DNA of 64,000 nucleotides from Paracoccaceae bacterium Fryx2 (GCA_032334235.1 JAVSGI010000005.1:1054001-1118000), one strand, 5' to 3'; counted from the stretch's first letter, positions 36,372-45,267 are shown. The notes: a model not told the origin generated them from the letters alone. Made by a program: numbers and translations.

Positions 36372-36509
36372 GCGCGGGCCCTCTGCGTCAGCAAGGCGCA
36401 GGCAGAAGGGCACGACATGTCTAAATAGACAAGTTGTATCCTTTTGATATTTTATCTAGTCCTCAAGGAGTAGTGAGTCCGACAGTGCCGCAAAGTCATC
36501 GAGGGACAG
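36372..36509 (+). other. AT-rich leader region of the PAS-GGDEF gene
   Basis: The stretch around 36417-36470 is strikingly AT-rich for this chromosome and probably carries the promoter of the following gene. I could not fix -35 and -10 boxes. A GAGGGA Shine-Dalgarno precedes the ATG. Confidence 0.4.
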
Positions 36510-37454
36510 ATGCCAAATACAGCCTGGATGCCAACCCGTGCGATGCGAGCCCTTGTCGAAGCGGTCAATGATGCCATCCTGATCACGACCGTGCCCGAAA
36601 CCGACCCCAATGGGCCATCCATCGTCTACGCCAATCCGGCTTTCTGCCGGATCGCGGGTTATCGGCAGGACGAGCTCATCGGCAAGTCGCCGCGGATAAT
36701 GCAAGGCCCCGGCACCGACCAGAACGCCCTGCGCCGGATCCGCCATGCGCTGGACCGGCGTCAGGGCTGCCGCGAAGAGGTGCTGAACTATTCGCGCGAC
36801 GGCACGCCCTACTGGCTCGACATGCACATTGTTCCGCTGTTCGACGACGACGGCCAACTGCAGTATTTCGGCGCCATCCAGCGCGACGTGACCGAGGCGC
36901 GCCACACCGTGGACCGCCTGAAGCGGCTGGCGCACGAAGACGTGCTGACCGGGCTTGGCAACCGCGCCGCGCTGCACCACCGGCTGGAGACGCTGTGGGA
37001 AAGCGGCGCCGGGACGGATACTCCGATCTGGTTCCTGCTGTTCGACATGGATGGGTTCAAGGCGATCAACGACACACTGGGCCATCTGGCGGGCGACAAC
37101 ATCCTGCGCACCTTCGCGGCCCACGTGGTGTCGGCGCTGCAGCCGGACGATTTCGTGACGCGGCTTGGCGGGGATGAATTTGCCGTGATCCTGAAGGGCT
37201 ATACCCGGCGGCAAGCCACCGACTTTGCCGAACAGGTGATCGCCAGCCTGTCCACCATGCCGGTCAGCGGATCCGACCGCATCGGCGTCAGCGCCGGCAT
37301 GACCGCCCTGTGGCAGTCCGATACGTTCGAGACGGTCTTCTCCCGTGCCGACGCCGCGCTTTACAAGGCAAAGTCATCCGGGCGCGGCGTGCTGCGCCTG
37401 CATTCCGGCCCCTGGGCGCCGCAAGGTGGCCAGAAGCATTCGTCGATGCTTTGA
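36510..37454 (+). CDS. PAS-GGDEF diguanylate cyclase
   Basis: The protein should make cyclic di-GMP. An N-terminal PAS domain (about 12-130) is LOV-like: GKSPRIMQGPGTD aligns with the flavin-binding motif, but Pro-61 replaces the photoactive cysteine. The GGDEF domain (about 137-300) has an intact GGDEF (220-224) in FVTRLGGDEFAVIL. The inhibitory I-site RxxD upstream is QPDD here, so product feedback is probably lost. There are no EAL or membrane segments, so it is a soluble 314-residue enzyme. The input signal is unknown. Confidence 0.92.
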   Translation: MPNTAWMPTRAMRALVEAVNDAILITTVPETDPNGPSIVYANPAFCRIAGYRQDELIGKSPRIMQGPGTDQNALRRIRHALDRRQGCREEVLNYSRDGTPYWLDMHIVPLFDDDGQLQYFGAIQRDVTEARHTVDRLKRLAHEDVLTGLGNRAALHHRLETLWESGAGTDTPIWFLLFDMDGFKAINDTLGHLAGDNILRTFAAHVVSALQPDDFVTRLGGDEFAVILKGYTRRQATDFAEQVIASLSTMPVSGSDRIGVSAGMTALWQSDTFETVFSRADAALYKAKSSGRGVLRLHSGPWAPQGGQKHSSML

Positions 37455-37546
37455 CGGCGATGGGGGCAGCGCCCGCAGTTCCGGCCCCGGGCCCCACAAC
37501 GCGTGATGCACCCGATTTGCCGTGACGGCGCGATGCGGCGCCTTCA

Positions 37547-37571
37547 GTCCGGCCCCGCACGTCGGCCGGAC
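37547..37571. terminator. Hairpin between converging genes
   Basis: An 8-bp perfect stem GTCCGGCC/GGCCGGAC with a 9-nt loop lies between the PAS-GGDEF and class V aminotransferase genes. It is placed to end both transcripts. Confidence 0.4.
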
Positions 37572-37623
37572 GCTGTCTTGGATGCCATGACTGCGTGACG
37601 GCGGGCGGCAGCCCAGCCGCCGG

Positions 37624-38826
37624 TCAGGCCCCTGCCACAACCCGCGCTGCCGCCAAGATGCCGCCCGATTGATGCGGGATGCCGAGCGCCAGCATCCCCG
37701 CCTCCATCACCGCCAGCGCGCCCAGCGTCATGTGGGCATTGACATGCCCCATGTGGGCCACCCGCAGGAAGCCATGGTATTCCGGCTCTGACGGCAGCGC
37801 CATGCCCAGCCCGATGCCCAGCGTGACCCCCGCCTGATGCTCGGTCCATTCGCGCAGCCGTGTGGCATGGGGTGCCCCCAGCCGCGCCGCGGTGACCGAC
37901 CGGCCCCGGAACGCCCGGTCCGCCACGTTCAGCGCGATGGCGGGGTTGCCCTGCCCCCAGGTCTCGAACGCGGCCCAGACAGCACCCGCCAGCACCTCGT
38001 GCCGCGCCCAGACATTCTCCAGCCCCTCCTCGTGCAGGATCATGGTCAGCGCCTCGCGCAGGCCGAACAGGTGGTGCGTCGGCGCGGTGCCGCCGAAGAA
38101 CTGCCAGAACTCGGTCCCCATCGCGCGCGGCTCCCAGTTCCAGTAGGGGGTGCGCAGGTCCGACCCGGCGCAGCGTTCCCGCGCGCGGTCGGAAAACCAC
38201 ACGAGGCCAAGCCCCGGCGGCGTCATCAGCCCCTTCTGGCTGGCCGCCACCGTGACATCGACGCCCCAGTCGTCCATCCGGTATGCGTCGCAGGCCAGCG
38301 AGGCGATGCAATCAACCGCCAGCAGCGCCGGATGCCCCAGCGTGTCCAAGAGCCGCCGCACGCCCTGCACGTCGTTGCGGATCGAACTGGAGGTATCGAC
38401 ATGGGTCAGCAGCACCGCCTTGATGCCGTGGGCGGCATCGGCCCGCAGCGCATCCTCGACCCGCGCCAGATCGACCGGCGCCGACTTGCCGAAATCCAGC
38501 AGATCGACCGCCACCCCCAGCGCCCGCGCCGATTCCGCCCAGCCGACCCCGAACCGCCCCGTCGCCAGCACCAGCGCGCGGTCGCCCCGGCTGAACAGGT
38601 TGGCATTCGCCGCTTCCCACGCCGCATGTCCGTTGCCGGAATAGATCGCCACGTTCTGCGTGGTGCAGGCCACCGCCCTGAGGTCGGGCCACAGGCCGGC
38701 CACCAGATCGTGAAGGCCCCCTTCATAGATGTTGGGCGCCGCCCGGTGCATCGCGGCCAGCACCCGGTCGGGCATGACCGAGGGGCCGGGAATGGCAAGA
38801 TACTGGCGTCCGTTCGACAGGTTCAT
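37624..38826 (-). CDS. Class V aminotransferase (alanine/serine-glyoxylate type)
   Basis: The enzyme likely transfers an amino group to glyoxylate or a related oxo-acid with PLP. The 400-residue product has AIPGPSVMPDRVLAAM at the N-terminus, VDCIASLACDAYRMDDWGVD (cofactor aspartate region) and the PLP-lysine segment VAASQKGLMTPPG (Lys-198). A FFGGTAPTHHLFGLREAL stretch is as in alanine-glyoxylate aminotransferases. It stands alone on the minus strand, divergent from the ABC exporter. The preferred amino donor cannot be told from sequence. Confidence 0.87.
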   Translation of the reverse strand: MNLSNGRQYLAIPGPSVMPDRVLAAMHRAAPNIYEGGLHDLVAGLWPDLRAVACTTQNVAIYSGNGHAAWEAANANLFSRGDRALVLATGRFGVGWAESARALGVAVDLLDFGKSAPVDLARVEDALRADAAHGIKAVLLTHVDTSSSIRNDVQGVRRLLDTLGHPALLAVDCIASLACDAYRMDDWGVDVTVAASQKGLMTPPGLGLVWFSDRARERCAGSDLRTPYWNWEPRAMGTEFWQFFGGTAPTHHLFGLREALTMILHEEGLENVWARHEVLAGAVWAAFETWGQGNPAIALNVADRAFRGRSVTAARLGAPHATRLREWTEHQAGVTLGIGLGMALPSEPEYHGFLRVAHMGHVNAHMTLGALAVMEAGMLALGIPHQSGGILAAARVVAGA

Positions 38827-38963
38827 GGGGGGCTCTCCGCGCTGCTTTGCCTTGGCTACGCCTGGGGCCGGGCAAGGTCAATGCGCCGCACCCGGCGTGG
38901 CCCGCGCCTTGCAACCGGGGGGCATTTCACGCTAGACGCGGCCCATGCCCGCAGGCCCCGGCC

Positions 38964-40751
38964 ATGGCGGGCGGCACAGGAAAGGCCAGCCCCTTGCCCC
39001 CCGAACCGACCGACGCCGCCTATACCTCGGCCCACCTGATGCGCAGGCTCTGGGGCCGCTACCTGCGGCCGCACACCGGGATGGTGGCGCTGGCCACGCT
39101 TTTCATGTTCATCGAGGGCAGCACGCTGGGCGCGCTCAGCTACCTGATCAAGCCCCTGTTCGACAAGGTGTTCGCCCCGGGCGGCAGCGACCTGCTGATC
39201 TGGGTCGGGGTCGGGATCCTCGGGCTGTTCATTGTGCGGGCGGTGACATCCGTGGTTTCCAAGGCGCTGCTGACGGCGGTGGCGCAGAAAAGCTCGACTG
39301 CGATGCAGGAAGACCTGCTGCGCCACATCCTGACGCTGGACGCGGGCTTCTTCCAGACCAACCCGCCCGGCGCGCTGATGGAACGGGTGCAGGGCGACAC
39401 GGTCGCGGTGCAGCGGGTCTGGACGATGCTGATCGCGGGTCTGGGGCGCGATGCCGTGGCGCTGGTGTCGCTGTTCGCCGTCGCGGTCTCGATCGACCCG
39501 TGGTGGACGCTGGCCGCCCTGATCGGCACGCCGCTGCTGCTGTTGCCCACCGTGGCGATACAGCGATACATCCGGCGCAAGACCATGCAGATGCGCGAAC
39601 AGTCCGGGATGCGCGCCACCCGGCTGGACGAGATATTCCACGGCATCCAGGCGATCAAGCTGAACCGGATGGAGGGCTATCAGTCCGACCGCTTCCGCCG
39701 CATCGTCAAGGCGATCATCCGGGGCGAGCTGCGCATGGTGATGGGGCGCAGCATGATCCCGGCGCTGATCGACGTGGTGACCGGCATCGGCTTTTTCGCC
39801 GTGCTGATGCTGGGCGGCGCCGAAGTGGCGGCGGGCGAGCGCACGACCGGCGAGTTCATGGCCTTCTTCACCGCCATGGCGCTGACCTTCCAGCCCTTGC
39901 GGAGGCTGGGCGACCTGTCGGGCCTTTGGCAGACGGCGGCGGCGAGCCTCGAGCGGATCTTCCGGCTGTTCGACCTGCCCCCCGCCACCCTGCCCCGCCC
40001 GCTGCACGGCCCCGCCCTGCCGAAAGGCGCGCCCGAAATCCGGCTGGAGGATGTGCGCTTCGCCTATGGCAACCAGCAGGTGCTGAACGGCGTCAGCTTC
40101 GTGGCCGAGGCCGGGCGGATGACCGCGCTGGTCGGCGCCTCGGGGGCGGGCAAGAGCACGGTGTTCAACCTGCTGACCGGCCTTGCCGACCCTTCGGGCG
40201 GGCGGATCACGCTGGCGGGCGTCGATGCCGCCACGCTCGACCTTGGCACGCTGCGCGGCATGTTCGCGGTGGTCAGCCAGGATTCGGCGCTGTTCGACGA
40301 AACCATCCGCGAGAACGTCACGCTGGGCCGCGACGTGCCCGAGGCGCAGCTGCGCGCGGCGCTGGAGGCCGCGCATGTCGCCGACTTCCTGCCCGCGCTG
40401 GCGCATGGGCTGGACAGCCCGGCCGGGCCGCGTGGCTCGGGCCTGTCGGGCGGGCAGCGCCAGCGCGTCTCGATCGCCCGCGCCGTGCTGCACGACGCGC
40501 CGGTGCTGCTCTTGGACGAGGCGACCTCGGCGCTGGACGCGCAATCCGAGGCACTGGTGGCGGCGGCGCTGGCAAGCCTTGGCCGCGGGCGCACCACGCT
40601 GGTGATCGCCCACCGGCTGGCGACAGTGCGCGAGGCCGACCGCATCGTGGTGATGGATCATGGCGTGGTCGTCGATCAGGGCACGCATGACGAACTGATC
40701 GCCCGTGGCGGGCTTTACGCCGACCTCTGCCGGTTGCAGTTTCAGGGCTGA
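38964..40751 (+). CDS. MsbA-like ABC exporter (fused permease-ATPase)
   Basis: This half-transporter has six membrane helices (about residues 30-310) and a C-terminal ATPase (about 355-590), 595 residues in all. ATPase motifs are GASGAGKST, LSGGQRQRVSIARA and VLLLDEATSALD with the H-loop IAHRL. Its layout is that of lipid/drug exporters such as MsbA, and it should act as a homodimer in the inner membrane. The ATG at 38964 is chosen as the first before a normal N-terminus; an inner start at the LMRRLWG methionine is possible. It is followed by ygfZ after 59 nt. Substrate unknown. Confidence 0.88.
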   Translation: MAGGTGKASPLPPEPTDAAYTSAHLMRRLWGRYLRPHTGMVALATLFMFIEGSTLGALSYLIKPLFDKVFAPGGSDLLIWVGVGILGLFIVRAVTSVVSKALLTAVAQKSSTAMQEDLLRHILTLDAGFFQTNPPGALMERVQGDTVAVQRVWTMLIAGLGRDAVALVSLFAVAVSIDPWWTLAALIGTPLLLLPTVAIQRYIRRKTMQMREQSGMRATRLDEIFHGIQAIKLNRMEGYQSDRFRRIVKAIIRGELRMVMGRSMIPALIDVVTGIGFFAVLMLGGAEVAAGERTTGEFMAFFTAMALTFQPLRRLGDLSGLWQTAAASLERIFRLFDLPPATLPRPLHGPALPKGAPEIRLEDVRFAYGNQQVLNGVSFVAEAGRMTALVGASGAGKSTVFNLLTGLADPSGGRITLAGVDAATLDLGTLRGMFAVVSQDSALFDETIRENVTLGRDVPEAQLRAALEAAHVADFLPALAHGLDSPAGPRGSGLSGGQRQRVSIARAVLHDAPVLLLDEATSALDAQSEALVAAALASLGRGRTTLVIAHRLATVREADRIVVMDHGVVVDQGTHDELIARGGLYADLCRLQFQG

Positions 40752-40810
40752 GGGCTGGCACCGGGCGCACGCCGCCCCATATCCAGATGTGATTTGCAGG
40801 AGACGTGACG

Positions 40811-41566
40811 ATGCAGGGTGAAACGGTCACGGGGCGGCGGGTTGTGGCGCTGGAGGGTGGCGATGCCCTGCCCTTCCTGCAAGGCCTCGTCAGCAACGAC
40901 GTGCTGCCGCTGGGGCGCGGGCCGGGGATCGTCTGGGCGGCGCTGCTGACGCCGCAAGGCAAGTATCTGGCCGATTTCTTCGTGGTGGCAACCGGCGCGG
41001 CGCTGCTGCTCGATCTGCCCGAGACGCTGGCCGACGCCACGCTGCGCCGCCTGACGATGTACCGGCTGCGCGCCGATGTGCGCTGGACGCCCGCAGACCT
41101 GACGGTGACGCGCGGCCTCGGGGCCGCGCCGGAAGGGGCGATGCCCGACCCGCGCCACCCTGCCCTCGGCTGGCGGCACTACGGGGCGGCGGGCGGCGAC
41201 GCGGCGATCGACTGGGATTCGATCCGGGTGGCAGAGATCATTCCCGAAACCGGGATCGAACTGATCCCCGATGACACCTTCATCCTTGAAGCCGGGTTCG
41301 AGCGGCTGCACGGCGTCGATTTCCGCAAGGGCTGCTATGTCGGGCAGGAGGTCACGGCGCGGATGAAGCACAAGACCGAACTGCGCAAGGGGCTTGCCCG
41401 CGTGGCGGTCGATGGTTCGGCCCCGGTGGGCACCGAGATCACGGCGGGGGCCAAGGTGGTGGGGCGGCTTTTCACCCGGTCGGGCGGCTTCGGCCTCGCG
41501 CACCTGCGCTTCGATCAGGCGGAGGGCGAGATGCAGGCCGGGCCCGCGCGGCTGCGGCTGGCCTGA
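40811..41566 (+). CDS. ygfZ: YgfZ/GcvT-domain folate-binding protein (Fe-S cluster repair)
   Basis: YgfZ is a tetrahydrofolate-dependent helper for certain iron-sulfur enzymes. The 251-residue product has the family signature KGCYVGQEVTARMKHK and an N-terminal FLQGLVSNDV segment. The ATG at 40811 follows CAGGAGA; a GTG 6 nt upstream is also in frame. It lies downstream of the MsbA-like exporter on the same strand and converges on efp across a palindrome-rich gap. Confidence 0.92.
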   Translation: MQGETVTGRRVVALEGGDALPFLQGLVSNDVLPLGRGPGIVWAALLTPQGKYLADFFVVATGAALLLDLPETLADATLRRLTMYRLRADVRWTPADLTVTRGLGAAPEGAMPDPRHPALGWRHYGAAGGDAAIDWDSIRVAEIIPETGIELIPDDTFILEAGFERLHGVDFRKGCYVGQEVTARMKHKTELRKGLARVAVDGSAPVGTEITAGAKVVGRLFTRSGGFGLAHLRFDQAEGEMQAGPARLRLA

Positions 41567-41585
41567 AACGCCCCGCACCGCCTGC

Positions 41586-41624
41586 GATTTTTCTACGAAA
41601 AATCAGAATTTTCGTAGAAAATTC
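41586..41624. terminator. Tandem AT-rich palindromes between converging ygfZ and efp
   Basis: Two perfect inverted repeats lie side by side: GATTTTTC-TAC-GAAAAATC (41586-41604) and GAATTTTC-GTA-GAAAATTC (41606-41624). The second, with its CGCGGCG flank, is identical to the copy at 25781. Between converging genes they could end transcription in both directions, with stem A/T runs acting as U-tracts. Confidence 0.6.
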
Positions 41625-41643
41625 GCGGCGCGGCCCGACCGCG

Positions 41644-42207
41644 TCAGGCGCGTTCCGAATATTCCATCAGTTCGGTATGGACCACGATCATCTCGTCCAC
41701 CCCGACAAAGGGCGGCACCATGATCCGCACGCCATTGTCGAGGATGGCGGGCTTGTAACTGTTGGCCGCGGTCTGGCCCTTCTGCACCGGCTCGGTCTCG
41801 ACGATCTTGCAGACCACCTTCTGCGGCAGCGACACGGCCAGCGCCTCGTCCCCGAAATACTGTACCGAGGCCATCATGCCGTCCTGCAGGAACGGGCGGC
41901 GGTCGCCCAGCAGCTCGGCGTCGATCTCGATCTGCTCGTAGGAGGTGTTGTCCATGAACACCAGGCGGCCGTCGGTTTCATAAAGGAACTGCTGGTCCTT
42001 CATCTCCAGCTGGACCTGTTCGACCTTGTCTTCAGAACGGAAGCGTTCGTTCAACTTGCGGCCATCACGCAGGTTTTTCAGTTCAACCTGAGCGAAAGCC
42101 CCGCCCTTGCCGGGCTTGATATGGTTCACCTTGACCGCAGCCCACAGACCGTTGTCATGCTCCAGGATGTTGCCGGGGCGGATTTCGTTGCCGTTGATCT
42201 TGGGCAT
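41644..42207 (-). CDS. efp: Elongation factor P
   Basis: EF-P relieves ribosome stalling at polyproline stretches. The 187-residue product has [18 protein letters not shown], then the modified loop [16 protein letters not shown], where the lysine in PGKGG would be the modification site. It ends in the OB-fold domain with [20 protein letters not shown]. The ATG at 42207 is chosen; an upstream TTG is unlikely. A good promoter (42252-42280) lies upstream. Modification enzymes are not in the window. Confidence 0.97.
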   Translation of the reverse strand: MPKINGNEIRPGNILEHDNGLWAAVKVNHIKPGKGGAFAQVELKNLRDGRKLNERFRSEDKVEQVQLEMKDQQFLYETDGRLVFMDNTSYEQIEIDAELLGDRRPFLQDGMMASVQYFGDEALAVSLPQKVVCKIVETEPVQKGQTAANSYKPAILDNGVRIMVPPFVGVDEMIVVHTELMEYSERA

Positions 42208-42251
42208 TTTGGACAAAACCTTGTCAAAAGGTTGAAGAAAGGGATCGTGTC

Positions 42252-42280
42252 CCTATATATGTGCATTGAACCGCTGGCAA
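42252..42280 (-). promoter_or_regulatory. Candidate sigma-70-type promoter of efp
   Basis: On the minus strand TTGCCA (42275-42280) and TATAGG (42252-42257) are 17 nt apart, within a locally AT-rich CATATATAGGG stretch about 45 nt before the start. This is one of the better promoter matches in the window. Confidence 0.45.
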
Positions 42281-42423
42281 GACGACTAGATGCTGTGGTC
42301 CACCGGGATGAGCCATGCACGCCACGCATGACAGTCATTCCAAAGTGGAAGCCCCGAATCGTCTCCAACTCGCTAGGTTCGCCAGACGCAAAAAAGACAA
42401 GAGCAAGAATAAAGGACGAAGAG

Positions 42424-42750
42424 ATGGTCGATTTCGTTGATGGGACCGCCTTCAACTACGAACAAGGGCAGCGCGCGCGCAAACTTTTTGCGGCGGTTGT
42501 TCTGGCTGCCCTCGATGATGCCATCGCGGACGACAAGAAGTATGGCAACGGCCCCGAGCAGATCGCCCGCTGGGCACGGTCGCGCGACGGTCGCGAAGTG
42601 CTGTCCTGCGCCGGCATCGACCCCAACGAACGGGTGGTCAAGGGGCTGATGGAATTCGTCAGCAAGGGCGTGCGGACCTCGGTCGCGCTGTCGCGCGAGG
42701 AAAGCGAACGTCGCCACGCGGCAGAACACGATCAGGCGGAAGCCGCCTGA
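42424..42750 (+). CDS. DUF6280-type conserved small protein
   Basis: This 108-residue soluble protein has MVDFVDGTAFNYEQGQRARK at the start, then DDAIADDKKYGNGPEQIARW and DPNERVVKGLMEFVSKG. I recall near-identical proteins across Rhodobacterales annotated DUF6280, from memory only. It is rich in charged residues and has no signal or membrane segment. A purine-rich AAAGGACGAAGAG precedes the ATG. It is divergent from efp and ends before a good terminator. Function unknown; strong conservation would suggest a housekeeping role. Confidence 0.8.
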   Translation: MVDFVDGTAFNYEQGQRARKLFAAVVLAALDDAIADDKKYGNGPEQIARWARSRDGREVLSCAGIDPNERVVKGLMEFVSKGVRTSVALSREESERRHAAEHDQAEAA

Positions 42751-42781
42751 TCTTCCTGCCGACGGGCCCGGAAATGCAGAT

Positions 42782-42806
42782 CGCGCGCCTCGCGGCGCGC
42801 GCTTTT
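42782..42806 (+). terminator. Rho-independent terminator after the DUF6280-type gene
   Basis: A perfect stem CGCGCGCC/GGCGCGCG (42782-42789 with 42794-42801) has a 4-nt loop and is followed by CTTTTC. It is the most classical intrinsic terminator in the window. Confidence 0.75.
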
Positions 42807-42828
42807 CATTGTCGGCCGCGGCGGCCTC

Positions 42829-43782
42829 TCAGTCGAAGTCGCGGCTTGCCAGCGAGCGGTTGATTTCGGCCCGCACCAGCTTGCGTACATTGCGGGTGAT
42901 CCGTTCGCCCAGGGCGCCCTGCAATTCCTCGCGGATGATGTCGCGCACCAGATCGCGCAGCATCTCCTCGTCCAGCACCGGGTCTTCCTCGTCGAAAACC
43001 CCCACCGTCTCGGCCGGTTGCGGTTGCGCGGCCGCCTCGGCCCCCAGGATCTCGGCTACCGCCTCGGCCTCGGCCTGATCGGCACGGGCCTGGGTGGCCC
43101 GCACCCTTGCGGCCCAGTCGGGTTCCGGCGCGCCGAGGCCGTCCTCGGCCACGGCTGCCGTGCCCCGGTCGGGTTCCGGCACCCGGGCCGGGGTTTCGCC
43201 AATCACCTCGGCATCCTCGACAGCCCCGGCCCTTGCCGCATCGGCAGGCTCGGGCGCCCGGATATCGAAGTGATCCGGAGGTGCAGCGGCTTCGGCCTCC
43301 CAATCCTCGTTCCGGTCGCTGACGGCGGCCCCCATCGCCGCCACCGCCGCACCCAGCGTGCCGGTCGGGGCGTCGGGGTCGGTTTCCGCCTCGGGCGGGG
43401 TGCGGCCGGTCAGCCCGTCGAGCAGGCTTTGCAGGTCGCTCCCGGCTTCGGGCATGTCGTCGGACGGATCGTCTTCTGCCTCGGGCATCCAGTCTGCGGC
43501 GATCTCGGGTTCGGCAGATGGCTCCGGCGCCGGAACCGCCCTGTCCTGCGCGCCCGCAGCGGGCCAGGGGCAGGCCGCATCCTTGTCGCCGCCCTGCCCC
43601 CCCACCGCGCCGGGCGCAGGCTCTTCCCGGGCCACCACGCGCAGCGCCGGAGTCAGGATCAACTTGTCCGCCCCATCCGCCTGGGGCGCCGGGCGGGGCG
43701 CGGGGCGCAGATCCTCCGACACCAGACGGCGGATGGAGGACAGGACATCCTCGATATCATGGGTGGTCATGGGTTCAGACAT
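42829..43782 (-). CDS. PopZ-like (DUF2497-like) acidic scaffold protein
   Basis: The 317-residue product has a short conserved N-terminus with IEDVLSSIRRLVSED, a long Pro/Ala/Asp/Glu-rich low-complexity middle (about 30-260), and a helical C-terminus with DEEMLRDLVRDIIREELQ and RNVRKLVRAEINR. This three-part layout matches PopZ, the alphaproteobacterial pole organiser, whose N-terminus (EILASIRRII-like) and C-terminal helices bind partners and drive oligomerisation. Identity is low, so the call is architectural. The ATG at 43782 is used; 43770 is an alternative. It lies just downstream of the TolC-family gene. Confidence 0.6.
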   Translation of the reverse strand: MSEPMTTHDIEDVLSSIRRLVSEDLRPAPRPAPQADGADKLILTPALRVVAREEPAPGAVGGQGGDKDAACPWPAAGAQDRAVPAPEPSAEPEIAADWMPEAEDDPSDDMPEAGSDLQSLLDGLTGRTPPEAETDPDAPTGTLGAAVAAMGAAVSDRNEDWEAEAAAPPDHFDIRAPEPADAARAGAVEDAEVIGETPARVPEPDRGTAAVAEDGLGAPEPDWAARVRATQARADQAEAEAVAEILGAEAAAQPQPAETVGVFDEEDPVLDEEMLRDLVRDIIREELQGALGERITRNVRKLVRAEINRSLASRDFD

Positions 43783-43881
43783 GGGATTCCCGGACATGCG
43801 GACAGATGAAAAAGCCTAGTCCGCCCGTATGACCGTTACAACAAAAGGACGCAGACCCGGTTAACGATTTGTCCGCCTGTG

Positions 43882-45267
43882 TCAGTTGCGACCGATGGAT
43901 TTCATCACCCGGTCCAGACTCTTGCCCTGACTCGACGTGGCCGGGGCATTCCTGACCGCATTGTAATAGGCCGCAGGGTCATAGGTCGGGATGCCAAGCC
44001 GCAGATGGTCGACCGTCAGCAGGCCCATCGACTGCAGCAGGGTATAGACCGCGATGTAGCGCGTCGCCTCGGCCGACAGGCGCGAGGCCTTGGCGTCCAG
44101 CAGTTCCTGCTCGGCGTTCAGCACGTCGAGCGTGGTGCGCGCGCCCAGCGCCGCCTCCTCGCGAACGCCGTCATAGGCGGTTTGCGCCGCGCGGATCTGG
44201 CGGTCGGTCGCCTCGATGCTGGCGCCTGCGACCGACAGGTTGGCCCAGGCGTTGCCGATTGACTGTTCGATCAGCAGCACGGTCTGCAACAGGTTGGCCC
44301 GCGACGAGTCGCGCCCGGCCAGTGCCCGGCGATACAGGGCCGACAGCCTGCCCCCGGCATAGATCGTCTGGTTGTAGGTCAGCCCCAGCGATCTCGTGTC
44401 CTCGCCGTTGTCGTCGGTCGAGAGCTGGGCACGCGCGCTGAGGGTCGGCCCCATGTTGGCGGCGGCAATCTGCACGCTCAGGTCGGAAATCGTGACCTCG
44501 CGCTGCGCCTGCCGGATGGCCGGATGGCCGCGGCGGGCCACAACCCGGGCATCCTCCAGCGAGGCGGCGCGGCGCGGCGCGGCGGGCGGAGGGGCCAGAC
44601 GGCCCGGATAGGCCCCGGTCGCCACCTTGTAGCTTTCGCGGGCCAGCGCAAGATTGCCCTGGGCCTCGGCCAGATTGGCGCGCGCCGATGCCAGCCGCGA
44701 TTCCGCGATGGCCACATCGGTGCGCGTGACCTCGCCCACCTCGAAACGGTCCTCGGCGGCGCGCTGCTCCTGGGTGATCACCCGGACGTTGCTCTGGCGC
44801 AGCAGGACGATTTCCTCGTTCAGCCGCACCCGCACATAGGCATCGACCGCAGCCAGCAGCACGCGCTGTTCCAGGTCGATCAGCGCCTCGCGCGTCGCCA
44901 GAACGGATTCCTTGGCCGAAGATACCGCCAGCGCCCTGCGACCGTAGTCATAAAGCATCAGCTCGGCCGCCAGGACGAACACCGTGCTCAGCGTCTCGGA
45001 CACCGTCGCGGCACCCAACAGGTTCTGCCCTTCGGCATAAGTATAGGTGGACCGTGCGGTGAAATCGATAACCGGCCGCAGGTTCGACACCGCCACCGCC
45101 AGATCCTCGTCGGTGGCGCGCAGCAGGGCGCGGTTCTGGTCCAGCAGGTTGCTGTTGCGATAGGCCGCGATCAGCGCATCGGTCAGCGTTTCCGCCCGCA
45201 GCGCAGGTGCCGCCATCAGCGCCACCGCGGCGAGCGCCGCCGTCATGTATCCCCTGATACCGCGCAT
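43882..45267 (-). CDS. tolC: TolC family outer-membrane efflux protein
   Basis: TolC proteins form trimeric tunnels through the outer membrane and periplasm for type I secretion and drug efflux. The 461-residue product has a signal peptide (cleavage near APALRA-ETL). Two TolC repeat halves follow, with the motifs LTDALIAAYRNSNLLDQNRA, SRLASARANLAEAQGNLA, QTIYAGGRLSALYRRA and DVLNAEQELLDAKASRL. The open frame reaches 45705, but the ATG at 45267 gives the signal peptide. It lies 41 nt downstream of the Pcm-like gene. Confidence 0.93.
   Translation of the reverse strand: MRGIRGYMTAALAAVALMAAPALRAETLTDALIAAYRNSNLLDQNRALLRATDEDLAVAVSNLRPVIDFTARSTYTYAEGQNLLGAATVSETLSTVFVLAAELMLYDYGRRALAVSSAKESVLATREALIDLEQRVLLAAVDAYVRVRLNEEIVLLRQSNVRVITQEQRAAEDRFEVGEVTRTDVAIAESRLASARANLAEAQGNLALARESYKVATGAYPGRLAPPPAAPRRAASLEDARVVARRGHPAIRQAQREVTISDLSVQIAAANMGPTLSARAQLSTDDNGEDTRSLGLTYNQTIYAGGRLSALYRRALAGRDSSRANLLQTVLLIEQSIGNAWANLSVAGASIEATDRQIRAAQTAYDGVREEAALGARTTLDVLNAEQELLDAKASRLSAEATRYIAVYTLLQSMGLLTVDHLRLGIPTYDPAAYYNAVRNAPATSSQGKSLDRVMKSIGRN

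Noticed and set aside
36510-36900. Blue-light LOV photoreceptor
   Set aside because: The domain resembles LOV, but Pro replaces the cysteine needed for the flavin adduct, so classical photochemistry is not expected.
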